A DNA stretch of 9,524 nucleotides from UMGS1781 sp964389545 (GCA_964389545.1 CAYMDN010000042.1:1-9524), one strand, 5' to 3'; shown: positions 1 to 7,503, counted from the first letter of the stretch. The notes: generated from the letters alone by a model not told the origin. Numbers and translations are program-made.

Positions 1-739
1 CTTCATTAAACATTTCATTCTTTACATTTAAGCCCTTTAATTTTTCTATTTTCTCGTCTTTTGTTCCTGATGTTCTAATAAATGTAATTATTCTCTTTAT
101 ATTTTCTTCTGATAATCCTAATTCTGCAAGTTCTTTACTTACATTTTCTTCTCCTATTTTTTCAATTTTATCAATTATTCTCATTATAGGAACTGCATCT
201 TCACTTGCATTTACTTCTTCAAAAAATCCTGTTAATATTTTTCTATTATTAATTTTTATTGTAAAGTTATCTAATCCTAACTCTTTAAATACATTATAAA
301 TTACGCTTGGTATTTCGGCATCATTTATAATGTTTAATTCTCCATCTCCAATAATATCTATATCACATTGATAGAATTCTCTAAATCTTCCTCTTTGCGC
401 ACGTTCCCCTCTATAAACTTTTCCTATTTGATATCTTCTAAAAGGGAAACTCAATTCATTTGCGTAAAGTGCAACATATTTTGCTAGTGGCACTGTTAAA
501 TCAAATCTAAGTGTTAAATTGCTATCTCCTTTTGTAAAGCTATATAATTGTTTTTCTGTTTCTCCTCCAGCTTTTGCAAGAAGCACATCTGTACTTTCTA
601 TAACTGGTGTATCTAATGGTAGGAATCCAAATTTTTCATATGTTTTTTGTATTTTTTCTTTCATTTGATTAAATAGTACCTGCTCATTTGGTAATAATTC
701 CATAAAGCCAGATAATGTTTTTGCCTCTGTCTTCTGCAT
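1..739 (-). CDS. hisS: Histidine--tRNA ligase (HisRS), 3' end outside the window
   Basis: Class II aminoacyl-tRNA synthetase that charges tRNA-His with histidine using ATP in the cytoplasm. The first 246 residues are visible; the rest lies beyond position 1. Motif 1 is around residues 38-50 (GFLPLDTPVIES). Residues 77-90 read LRFDLTVPLAKYVA, and motif 2 (about 105-130) contains KVYRGE, then RGRFREFYQCDIDIIG. These match HisRS, but the LRFDLTVP and EFYQCDIDI forms resemble the archaeal/eukaryotic-like HisRS branch; the usual bacterial form has LRPEGTA and a YRQFYQFGxE-like motif 2. The ATG at 739-737 follows a strong site GAGGAGGAG (753-745) with 5-nt spacing. It lies 28 nt after the hydrolase gene, with no terminator between, so it is probably the next cistron of the relA operon. 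A HisZ-like regulatory paralogue is less likely because motif 2 is intact, but the later histidine-binding motif is not visible. Confidence 0.9.
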   Translation of the reverse strand, partial: MQKTEAKTLSGFMELLPNEQVLFNQMKEKIQKTYEKFGFLPLDTPVIESTDVLLAKAGGETEKQLYSFTKGDSNLTLRFDLTVPLAKYVALYANELSFPFRRYQIGKVYRGERAQRGRFREFYQCDIDIIGDGELNIINDAEIPSVIYNVFKELGLDNFTIKINNRKILTGFFEEVNASEDAVPIMRIIDKIEKIGEENVSKELAELGLSEENIKRIITFIRTSGTKDEKIEKLKGLNVKNEMFNE

Positions 740-744
740 AAAAA

Positions 745-753
745 CTCCTCCTC
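745..753 (-). promoter_or_regulatory. Shine-Dalgarno site of hisS
   Basis: GAGGAGGAG on the minus strand, 5 nt before the ATG at 739-737. It is one of the strongest ribosome binding sites in the window. It fixes the hisS start and suggests efficient independent translation within the operon. Confidence 0.85.
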
Positions 754-767
754 GTTTACATTTAATT

Positions 768-1418
768 CTATTCCCATTCTTTTTGTCGCATTTCAAGATA
801 AATCGCTTTTTCCTCTTTTATAAGTGTTGATTTTCCATGTCCCGGATATACTATTGTATTTTCCGGTAATGGCATAAGAGTATTTGTAATTGAATTTATT
901 ACACCTTCAAAACTACTTGTTGGTAAATCTGTTCTTCCCCAAGCTCCTCTAAACAAGGTATCACCTGAAAAAATCAATCCTTCTTTCTTGCAGTAAAGGC
1001 ATATACTTCCTTGTGTATGTCCTGGTGTGTGTATTACTTCAAATTCTAAATTATTTATATGTAATAAATCTCCATCATTTAATCTTGAATCTGCATGTAT
1101 ATATATATCATCTAAACCAATATAATAGCATAAATTAACTTCTGGTTTTGCTAATCCTTCTGCATCTTTTATATGTACTAAAACTTTTCCGCCATATTTT
1201 TCTTTTATTTTTTCAACACCACTAATATGATCTGCATGGCAGTGTGTTAATACAATATATTTTAATTTAATATCAAGTGCTTCTAACATCTCTTCTAATT
1301 CTTCTGTATAATTTCCTGGATCTATAATCATTGTTTCTTTTGTTTGTTCATCTTGAATAATGTAGCAATTTTCTCCTACCATTGTTCCAATATTAATCTT
1401 TATTCTCTTTAGTATCAT
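768..1418 (-). CDS. Metallo-beta-lactamase-fold hydrolase, glyoxalase II-like
   Basis: A 216-residue cytoplasmic MBL-fold hydrolase of the single-domain glyoxalase II-like (YcbL-type) group. The metal-binding residues are complete: THCHADH at 58-64 (H59, H61, D63, H64), H134 in TPGHTQGS, D153 in SGDTLF and H194 in YPGHG. Residues 157-165 (FRGAWGRTD) are also typical of this group. The likely substrate class is a thioester such as S-lactoylglutathione or another thiol conjugate, but the sequence does not settle it. The ATG at 1418-1416 is preferred because GAAGGA lies 6 nt upstream. An in-frame TTG six codons earlier (1436) would place that site inside the gene and abut the relA stop. The gene sits 19 nt after relA and 28 nt before hisS. 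A small MBL protein between relA and hisS is a familiar arrangement in Clostridia and suggests co-transcription rather than a shared pathway. Confidence 0.88.
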   Translation of the reverse strand: MILKRIKINIGTMVGENCYIIQDEQTKETMIIDPGNYTEELEEMLEALDIKLKYIVLTHCHADHISGVEKIKEKYGGKVLVHIKDAEGLAKPEVNLCYYIGLDDIYIHADSRLNDGDLLHINNLEFEVIHTPGHTQGSICLYCKKEGLIFSGDTLFRGAWGRTDLPTSSFEGVINSITNTLMPLPENTIVYPGHGKSTLIKEEKAIYLEMRQKEWE

Positions 1419-1424
1419 TGTATA

Positions 1425-1430
1425 TCCTTC
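1425..1430 (-). promoter_or_regulatory. Shine-Dalgarno site that sets the MBL hydrolase start
   Basis: GAAGGA on the minus strand, 6 nt before the ATG at 1418. It overlaps codons 3-4 of the longer TTG-initiated reading, so it argues for the shorter 216-residue protein. Confidence 0.7.
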
Positions 1431-1437
1431 TTTCAAC

Positions 1438-3648
1438 TTATTTTTTTCTCGTTACCTCAAACACACTATCAATTTTTCTTATTTGCTTTAAAACTTTATT
1501 TAATTGCTCTGTATCTCTTACCTCAAGTGTAACATATATTGTTGCAATTCTATCTCTGCTTGTTCTTGTATTTACACCCATAATATTAATTTTTAAGTTA
1601 GTAATTTCTTTTACAACATCTGATAATAAACCGGTTCTATCATTGGCTAATACTTCAACATCTACATTATATACTGCCGGTTCTTTATCTTCGTACCATT
1701 CTACTTCTATTATTCTTTCCTCTTCTGATAGTAAATCATCTATGTTTGTGCAATCTCTTCTATGTATAGATACTCCTCTTCCTTTGGTAACATATCCTAT
1801 GATATCGTCTCCTGGAACTGGATTACAACATTTGGAGAATTTAACTAAGCAGTTATCTACTCCCTTAACTATTACTCCAGATTTTGGAATTTTTGGTTTC
1901 TTAGGCTTTTCTGTTATTAATTCTTGTATTTTATCATCTATTATTTCTTCTTCGTGTTCTTTTTTGTATTCTTCTAGTAATCTAGTTAAGATTTTATTTT
2001 GTGATATTCCACCAAATCCTATACTTGCATACATATCATCAACAGAATTATAATTATATCTATTTAATACCACTTGTATCCATTCAGGCTTTAGTAAGTC
2101 GCTATGTTGCATTCCTATCTTCTTGATTTCTTTATTAAGTATTTCTTTTCCTTTTTCTATATTTTCTACTCTTTCTGTCTTTTTAAACCACTGCTGTATT
2201 CTTGTTTTGGCGCTTGAACTTTTAACAAGTTTTAACCAGTCTCTACTTGGTCCCTTCGAAGTTTCTGATGTAATTATTTCGACTATATCTCCGCTCCTTA
2301 AAGTAGTAATTATTGGCATCATTTTACTGTTGATTTTACATCCAACCATTTTATGTCCTACCTCAGCATGTATTGAATATGCAAAGTCAATTGGTGTAGA
2401 ATCTCGTGGCAGTGCTTTAATTTCTCCTTTTGGTGTAAATACATATACTTCATCTTCAAAAAGTTCTGTTTTTAAAGTCTTTAAAAATTCATCTGGATCT
2501 TGCATTTCTTTTTGCCATTCTAAGGTTTCCCTAAGCCATGCTAATTTATCTTCTTGAACTACTACGTTTGATTTTTTAAATTTATTAGCTTCTTTATATG
2601 CCCAATGGGCTGCTATACCAAATTCTGCAATTCTGTGCATTTCCCAAGTACGAACCTGAACTTCAAACGGAGTTCCTTTAGGTCCAATTAAAGTGGTATG
2701 TATTGATTGGTACATATTTGGTTTTGGCACAGATATATAATCTTTAAATCTTCCTGGCATAGGTGTATATAATTCATGAACTACACCTAGTGATGCATAA
2801 CAATCTTTTACTGAGTTTACAATTATTCTTAATGCAAATAAATCATAAACTTGGTCTATTGTAATGTTGTCTCTTTGCATCTTTCTGTAAATACTATATA
2901 AATGTTTTGCTCTACCAGTAATTTCTGCTACTATTTTCACTCTTTTTAATTCTTTTCGTATTTCTTCCATAATGCTGTCTATAAATTCTAAACGTTCTTC
3001 TCTTTTTCTCTCAATACTTAATACTAGATCTCTATATTCTTCTGGATATAAATATCTAAAAGCTAAATCTTCCAATTCCCATTTTAGAGAGTAAATACCT
3101 AATCTATTTGCAAGAGGTGCATACAATTCCATTGTTTCTTTTGCATTTGCAATTTGTCTATCTCTTTTTAAACTTGATAATGTTCTCATGTTGTGTAATC
3201 TATCTGCTAATTTTATTAAGACTACACGTATGTCCTTTCCCATTGCTAAAAACATTTTTCTGTAATTTTCAACTTGTTGTTCCTCTATTGTTATATATCT
3301 TATCTTGCTTAACTTTGTGACACCAGCAACCATGTCTGCAACTTCTTCTCCAAAATCTCTAACAATATCTTCATGTGTTGCAGTAGTATCTTCAACTACA
3401 TCATGTAAAAGCGCAGCACAAATTGTTTCTTCATCTAGCTGTAAATCCGCTAATATATATGCTACAGCTAGTGGATGTATTATATAGTCTTCTCCAGAAA
3501 CTCTTTTTTGTCCTTTATGATGCTCTTCTGCATATTTATATGCTTTCATAATTAAATTTGTGTTGTACTTTCTTTTATTTGATTTAATTTTTTTTAGCAA
3601 ATCATTTATTGTCTTTTCTTCTTGCATAGGCTCCACTAATCCCTTCAT
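1438..3648 (-). CDS. relA: Bifunctional (p)ppGpp synthetase/hydrolase (long RSH, Rel type)
   Basis: Makes and degrades the alarmone (p)ppGpp in the stringent response, sensing stalled ribosomes through its C-terminal half. It is 736 residues, normal for a Gram-positive Rel. The HD hydrolase domain (about 35-165) keeps H58, H82-D83, the E86-D87 pair and LADRLHN (147-153). The synthetase domain (about 235-355) has RAKHLYSIYRKM, YDLFALRII, GRFKDYIS (299-306) and YQSIHTT (313-319). The RFKD loop is the form found in bifunctional enzymes, as opposed to the acidic loop of synthetase-only RelA. TGS follows at about 397-460, then a conserved-cysteine region (C600, C607, C608, C633) and a C-terminal ACT domain (about 660-735). 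Both activities therefore look intact. The ATG at 3648 abuts the recJ stop codon and has AAGG 6 nt upstream within recJ. Met8 (3627), preceded by GGAG at short spacing, is an alternative start. Co-transcription with recJ is very likely. Confidence 0.97.
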   Translation of the reverse strand: MKGLVEPMQEEKTINDLLKKIKSNKRKYNTNLIMKAYKYAEEHHKGQKRVSGEDYIIHPLAVAYILADLQLDEETICAALLHDVVEDTTATHEDIVRDFGEEVADMVAGVTKLSKIRYITIEEQQVENYRKMFLAMGKDIRVVLIKLADRLHNMRTLSSLKRDRQIANAKETMELYAPLANRLGIYSLKWELEDLAFRYLYPEEYRDLVLSIERKREERLEFIDSIMEEIRKELKRVKIVAEITGRAKHLYSIYRKMQRDNITIDQVYDLFALRIIVNSVKDCYASLGVVHELYTPMPGRFKDYISVPKPNMYQSIHTTLIGPKGTPFEVQVRTWEMHRIAEFGIAAHWAYKEANKFKKSNVVVQEDKLAWLRETLEWQKEMQDPDEFLKTLKTELFEDEVYVFTPKGEIKALPRDSTPIDFAYSIHAEVGHKMVGCKINSKMMPIITTLRSGDIVEIITSETSKGPSRDWLKLVKSSSAKTRIQQWFKKTERVENIEKGKEILNKEIKKIGMQHSDLLKPEWIQVVLNRYNYNSVDDMYASIGFGGISQNKILTRLLEEYKKEHEEEIIDDKIQELITEKPKKPKIPKSGVIVKGVDNCLVKFSKCCNPVPGDDIIGYVTKGRGVSIHRRDCTNIDDLLSEEERIIEVEWYEDKEPAVYNVDVEVLANDRTGLLSDVVKEITNLKINIMGVNTRTSRDRIATIYVTLEVRDTEQLNKVLKQIRKIDSVFEVTRKK

Positions 3649-5343
3649 CTACGACCTTACTGATTTCATTATATCCTTCAAATTCATTTGTATCGTCTTT
3701 ATACCATTAAATTCATTTATCTCTAATGTTCCTACAATATCTACCCTGTCTCCAATTAAGAATTCATCCGCTCTATTTCCAAGGTTAAATCCTATTGCAC
3801 TTAGAATAAAGTTTTCATCCTTTAAATTCATTTTTAAATGTTTTCCCTCTGAAAGTGTTCTTATTGATGCTATTCTTAAATTCTTATATATAAATATTGG
3901 TTGTTTATTTTGTTCTCCAAATGGTTCTAATAGTTCTATTTGTTTTATAGTTTCTTCATCCATATCTCTTCGTGTTACTTGACAATCTATTTTTATTACA
4001 GGACATATTTCTTTTATATTTCTTTCTTCTGCAACTTTTTCAAATTTTTCTTTGAATGCATTAAATTTGTCTCTTGAAACAGTTAATCCTATTGCCATTT
4101 CATGTCCACCATATTTTTCCAGTTCATCAATGCAATTGTTTAGTGCACTATGTAAATCAAAACCTGGAATGCTTCTTCCTGAACCTTTTCCTTCTTTTCC
4201 TTCAAAGCATATTAATATTGTAGGTTTGAAAAATCTTTCTGTGATTTTTGATGCAACTATTCCAATAACTCCATGGTGCCAATTGTCTGATGCCAATGTA
4301 ATTGTATTTATATCATCTAAATTTTCTTTTTCTAATAGTTCTAAAACATCATCATAAATTTTTCTTTCTGTTTCCTGTCTTAGTGTATTATATTGGTTAA
4401 GCCTATCTGTTATTTCTTTTGCTTCATTCTCATCGTTGGTTAAAAATAACTTTAATGCTTCCATCTGTTTTCCCATTCGTCCTGATGCGTTTATTCTAGG
4501 GGCAATTCCAAAAGAAATTGTTGATGAGTTTATTACTTTACTACCTGATGCTATTATTAGTTCTCTAAGTCCTATATTTTTAGTTTGTTTTATCAATTTT
4601 AATCCCAATGTGGCTATGGTTCTGTTTTCGCTTATAAGTGGTACTATGTCTGATATTGTTCCAACACAAACTATATCCAAATATTTTAAATATTCTTTAT
4701 CTTCTAATTCTAATTTTATAGAAATTGCTTGGATAAGCTTAAATACTACTCCAACTCCAGCCAATCCTCTAAATGGATATGTATCATCTCGCCTTTTAGG
4801 ATCAATTATACAATACGCTTTAGGTAATTCGTCTGCCTGTTCATGATGGTCTGTTATTATCGTTTCTATGCCTAAGCTATTCGCATGTTCAACTTCAGCT
4901 ATTCCTGAAATACCACAATCAACAGTAATCATTAATTTATAATTTTGTTTTGCAATTTCTGTAATAGCATCTTTATTTAGTCCATATCCATCATCTAATC
5001 TATTTGGTATATAACTATCTACCTCTAATCCTCGCTCGCTCAAAAATTTTTTCAAAACAGTTATACTGGTTATTCCATCAACATCATAATCTCCATAGAT
5101 GATTGTTTTTTCTTTATTTTTTATGGCTTTTATAATTCTCTCTGTAGCTGAGTCCATATCTTTTATTTGGAATGGATCTAGAAAATCATTTCTTGTAGGA
5201 TTTAAATATAATTGTATCTCTTCGTCCCTGGTAATTCCCCTGTTTATTAATACTTGAGCAATTAAGTGAGGTATATTATGTTTGTCTGCTATTTTTTCTG
5301 CAATATTCTCATCTATTTCATAATATTCCCACTTCTTCTTCAT
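3649..5343 (-). CDS. recJ: Single-stranded-DNA-specific 5'-3' exonuclease RecJ
   Basis: Processive 5'-3' exonuclease on single-stranded DNA, used in RecF-type recombination and in base-excision and mismatch repair. It is 564 residues, close to the compact E. coli enzyme and without the long C-terminal extension of the Bacillus protein. The DHH phosphoesterase core has DYDVDG (85-90), VDCG (141-144), DHH (165-167) and ISDIVPL (230-236). The DHHA1 part has WHHGVIGIVASK (355-366), GSGRS (387-391) and GGHEMA (412-417), followed by an OB-like C-terminal domain (about 465-560). All metal-binding motifs expected for activity appear to be present. The ATG at 5343 is preceded by AGGTGA. An upstream in-frame TTG (5388) has no Shine-Dalgarno site and was rejected as the start. 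The stop codon touches the relA start with no gap, so translation is probably coupled. trmB ends 71 nt upstream. Confidence 0.96.
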   Translation of the reverse strand: MKKKWEYYEIDENIAEKIADKHNIPHLIAQVLINRGITRDEEIQLYLNPTRNDFLDPFQIKDMDSATERIIKAIKNKEKTIIYGDYDVDGITSITVLKKFLSERGLEVDSYIPNRLDDGYGLNKDAITEIAKQNYKLMITVDCGISGIAEVEHANSLGIETIITDHHEQADELPKAYCIIDPKRRDDTYPFRGLAGVGVVFKLIQAISIKLELEDKEYLKYLDIVCVGTISDIVPLISENRTIATLGLKLIKQTKNIGLRELIIASGSKVINSSTISFGIAPRINASGRMGKQMEALKLFLTNDENEAKEITDRLNQYNTLRQETERKIYDDVLELLEKENLDDINTITLASDNWHHGVIGIVASKITERFFKPTILICFEGKEGKGSGRSIPGFDLHSALNNCIDELEKYGGHEMAIGLTVSRDKFNAFKEKFEKVAEERNIKEICPVIKIDCQVTRRDMDEETIKQIELLEPFGEQNKQPIFIYKNLRIASIRTLSEGKHLKMNLKDENFILSAIGFNLGNRADEFLIGDRVDIVGTLEINEFNGIKTIQMNLKDIMKSVRS

Positions 5344-5347
5344 AAAT

Positions 5348-5353
5348 TCACCT
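5348..5353 (-). promoter_or_regulatory. Shine-Dalgarno site that sets the recJ start
   Basis: AGGTGA on the minus strand, 4 nt before the ATG at 5343. No comparable site lies upstream of the alternative TTG at 5388, so the 564-residue protein starting MKKKWEYY is favoured. Confidence 0.65.
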
Positions 5354-5382
5354 AATCTTTCGCATATATTGTATATTATTTC

Positions 5383-5388
5383 TGTCAA
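5383..5388 (-). promoter_or_regulatory. Possible -35 element upstream of recJ (weak)
   Basis: A perfect TTGACA lies in the 71-nt trmB-recJ gap. The best -10 partner, TATGCG at 16-nt spacing, is poor, so this is only a candidate internal promoter for the recJ-relA-MBL-hisS run. The gap is AT-rich and shows no convincing terminator after trmB, so read-through from trmB is equally possible. Confidence 0.25.
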
Positions 5389-5414
5389 TTTTTAAAGTAT
5401 TTTTACTAAATTTG

Positions 5415-6068
5415 TTACATTTTAAATATTCCTGCTTTTATTTTTATTCCCTGTTCTTTAAATTTTATCTCGTGTTCTGTTTCTATATTATCCCAAAAAT
5501 CCGACTCTTTTTCTAAATCTTCTGTTGTTTTTACAACTTTAAATCCAGTTTCTTTAAAATAATCTAAGCTTTCTTTAAATAGATTATCATCATCTGTTTT
5601 AAAATATATATCACAATCTTCATTTAAGAAAGTCTTGTATTTTTCTAATTGCCTAGTATGTGTTAATCTTCTTTTCTTATGTCTTGGCTTTGGCCAAGGA
5701 TTACAAAAATTAATGTAAATTCTTTTAACACCATCTTGTGCATCAAAAATATTTTCTATTTCTTCTACATCATATCTTGATAACAAAATATTTGTAATTT
5801 CTTTATTTTGAAACTCTTCTTGTATATATCTATTTGCAACTCCTAAAATTACATCTACTAAATCAATAGCAATATAATTTATATTTGGATTATTTTTTGC
5901 AGCCTTTTTTACAAAATACCCCTTCCCGCATCCAAGTTCGATATGGATTGGACTCTTTGAGTTTGTAAACAGTGTTTTCCATTTTCCTTTATATTTTTCG
6001 GGATTTGGTACATATATATTACTTTCATTTAATTCATCTTTAGCCCACGGCTTAGCTCTCATTCTCAT
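5415..6068 (-). CDS. trmB: tRNA (guanine-N7-)-methyltransferase
   Basis: Transfers a methyl group from S-adenosylmethionine to N7 of G46 in the tRNA variable loop. It is 217 residues, the usual length for TrmB. The SAM-binding loop is IELGCGKGYF (43-52), followed by AIDL (67-70). The family signature appears as NFCNPWPKPRHKKRRL (120-135), then FKTDDDNLF (156-164) and a C-terminal TEHEIKFKEQG (197-207). The start at 6068 gives MRMRAKPWA, matching the MRMR-KPWA beginning known from Bacillus TrmB. This supports the first of the two close ATGs, although the ribosome site (GAGAG, about 9 nt away) is modest. The gene heads the housekeeping run and is separated from the MurL-like gene by a 142-nt intergenic region with a large hairpin. 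An upstream promoter is expected there, but I could not identify one convincingly. Confidence 0.96.
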   Translation of the reverse strand: MRMRAKPWAKDELNESNIYVPNPEKYKGKWKTLFTNSKSPIHIELGCGKGYFVKKAAKNNPNINYIAIDLVDVILGVANRYIQEEFQNKEITNILLSRYDVEEIENIFDAQDGVKRIYINFCNPWPKPRHKKRRLTHTRQLEKYKTFLNEDCDIYFKTDDDNLFKESLDYFKETGFKVVKTTEDLEKESDFWDNIETEHEIKFKEQGIKIKAGIFKM

Positions 6069-6210
6069 CTTTATATCTCTCTTTCATTACTTTATTTATT
6101 CATATTTTCATATTATTTATTTTAGTGCCACGTGGAAATTCATTTTCTTATTTTAAGTAACTACATTAAAATCAAAAAATCGAATTTCCTGTAAGATGGC
6201 ATGGACTTTT
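6069..6210. other. Intergenic region between the MurL-like gene and trmB
   Basis: 142 nt of very AT-rich sequence. It holds the 56-nt hairpin described separately (6134-6189) and, touching it, the 8-bp perfect palindrome CCACGTGG (6128-6135). A possible trmB promoter on the minus strand is TTTCCA, 17 nt, TAATAT (four matches of six in each box), but in DNA this AT-rich such a match is weak. No poly-T tract directly follows the hairpin on either strand. Confidence 0.5.
6134..6189. repeat. 56-nt near-perfect inverted repeat (large hairpin)
   Basis: On the plus strand the arms are GGAAATTC (6134-6141) and GAATTTCC (6182-6189). They are followed inward by ATTTT/AAAAT with one bulged C (6181), then CTT/CAA, which pairs imperfectly, then ATTTTAA (6150-6156) and TTAAAAT (6166-6172). 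The loop is 9 nt (6157-6165). This makes a stem of about 22 pairs with one bulge and one or two weak positions. It could act in RNA as a transcript end or stability element after the MurL-like gene, or in DNA as a protein-binding palindrome or a mobile-element remnant. It lacks the U-tract of a standard intrinsic terminator. Confidence 0.75.
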
Positions 6211-7482
6211 TTACTCTATAGTAAAGTAGTGTTCCTTATAATATCGAAGCAAATATGGAAGCGAAGCATCATCATACTTAGTTATTGCTTGCTTAACTGC
6301 ATAGTTTACTTCCCCAAAAGTTCCAACACACTCAAACGGTTTGATATCTCCATATCCACATAATCCTACAAAAATCTCTAAAAGCTCTTTTTTATCTAAC
6401 ACATTTTCACCAAAAATTTCTACTAACTCTTTAGGTGTTAAAAATGGACTTAATATAATATACACAAATAAGCATTTTGGACAATTACAACACCATTTCC
6501 ATGGGACAGTTTTACTTCCCACATTACAACTTTTAAATACTTTGTGATATTGTTTATATTTTGCAAACATTTCTGCTATTTGTAACTCGCTGTACTCTCT
6601 TAATGCGCTATAATATATAACATCTGCTTTTAAATATTTTTCTGAATACTCTTTGAAGTCATTTTCAAACTCTAAACTTTTTGAATATTGATGATTTATA
6701 TTTGAATCTTTTATGTTTGATTCATTCGCGCTAGATTCATTTGATAAAGCTACATATTTTTTGTTTGTTAAATATGCTATCAAATATGATAGAAATGCAA
6801 GTAGTGATGAAAATGGTGTGTGTCCATTTAAATATCCCTGTTTATTTAATTCTAATAGATTTTCATCAATACTTCTTTTTACTTCTACTATTTTATTGTC
6901 TTCATATCCTGCTATTTTACAACATTCTATTACAGGTTCTTTTCCCCCTACAGTCAAACAGTAATTATTCTCTTTATTATCCTTTAGTTTTTCAAGAGTA
7001 ACAACAGAATCTTTGCCACCACCAACAGGAATAATATACCCAGTCAAAACACTTTTTTCACTTTCTATAATGCTATTAGTTTCAGTATTGTTTGTTACAA
7101 AATTTATAAACTCTGACTCTTCAACATCAATATTGTTTATATATCTAAACTCACCCGTTCCATTATAATACAACTTTCTAAACCAGTTTTTCTGTTCATC
7201 ATTTAGGCTACCGCATTGAACAATTATATTCTTTGCACATGTGCACTTCCAATAGCTAATGGCTTCAACCATCCCAAGATTAAACACTATATTTCTGACC
7301 ATGTTTGTATGTACATTTTTAAACATCATTGTCTTTTTTACGATTTTAACGCTTGGATTAAATGCTGCTAATCCCGGAATCTCAAAATGATATTTTATCT
7401 CTATTTTATCCTTATCTTCAGTTATCTCATAACTTCTGTATATGAATTCTTTATACTTTTCTCTAAGTTCCGCAAAATTCAT
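6211..7482 (-). CDS. murL: MurL-like UDP-MurNAc-L-Ala-L-Glu epimerase (PP-loop family)
   Basis: A 423-residue protein that I assign to the MurL family from its motif pattern. MurL, described in Xanthomonas, uses ATP and Mg2+ to convert UDP-MurNAc-L-Ala-L-Glu to the D-Glu form in the cytoplasm, an alternative to supplying D-Glu through the racemase MurI. Visible features are a PP-loop nucleotide-binding motif VGGGKDSVV (153-161), SNESSANESN (247-256), a cysteine cluster C319, C331, C332, C334, C337 that may bind metal, and KPFECVG (381-387). No signal peptide is apparent. One hydrophobic stretch (225-238) looks like a buried helix. The ATG at 7482 has an ideal AGGAGG 6 nt upstream. The gene follows divIVA but is separated from it by an intrinsic terminator, and a large hairpin follows it. 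No MurD-type ligase is adjacent. A related PP-loop enzyme with another substrate is the main alternative; family assignment is from memory of motifs, not a search. Confidence 0.72.
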   Translation of the reverse strand: MNFAELREKYKEFIYRSYEITEDKDKIEIKYHFEIPGLAAFNPSVKIVKKTMMFKNVHTNMVRNIVFNLGMVEAISYWKCTCAKNIIVQCGSLNDEQKNWFRKLYYNGTGEFRYINNIDVEESEFINFVTNNTETNSIIESEKSVLTGYIIPVGGGKDSVVTLEKLKDNKENNYCLTVGGKEPVIECCKIAGYEDNKIVEVKRSIDENLLELNKQGYLNGHTPFSSLLAFLSYLIAYLTNKKYVALSNESSANESNIKDSNINHQYSKSLEFENDFKEYSEKYLKADVIYYSALREYSELQIAEMFAKYKQYHKVFKSCNVGSKTVPWKWCCNCPKCLFVYIILSPFLTPKELVEIFGENVLDKKELLEIFVGLCGYGDIKPFECVGTFGEVNYAVKQAITKYDDASLPYLLRYYKEHYFTIE

Positions 7483-7488
7483 AATATA

Positions 7489-7494
7489 CCTCCT
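7489..7494 (-). promoter_or_regulatory. Shine-Dalgarno site of the MurL-like gene
   Basis: A perfect AGGAGG on the minus strand, 6 nt before the ATG at 7482. It begins only 9 nt after the T-tract of the upstream terminator, so the gene keeps a strong translation signal in a very short leader. Confidence 0.85.
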
Positions 7495-7503
7495 AGCTTG
7501 CTG

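Noticed and set aside
1418..2557. Plus-strand open frames opposite relA (for example 1418-2053 and 2123-2557)
   Set aside because: Their products are low-complexity Ser/Ile/Leu-rich strings antisense to a clear relA gene, with no ribosome sites or family motifs. They are shadows of AT-rich coding DNA.
3108..4846. Plus-strand open frames opposite relA and recJ
   Set aside because: Same pattern: no recognisable domain, no ribosome binding sites, and complete overlap with well-supported minus-strand genes.
5383..5388. TTG start for a 15-residue-longer RecJ
   Set aside because: There is no Shine-Dalgarno site upstream, whereas the ATG at 5343 has AGGTGA at suitable spacing and gives a typical RecJ N-terminus.
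5389..5414. Possible terminator between trmB and recJ (AGTA-AAAA-TACT)
   Set aside because: The stem is only four pairs, all weak, with no clean T-tract. It is not better than chance in this AT-rich gap.
6341..7001. Small plus-strand frames opposite the MurL-like gene
   Set aside because: They are short, hydrophobic by composition only, mutually overlapping, and antisense to a gene with strong motifs and a perfect ribosome site.
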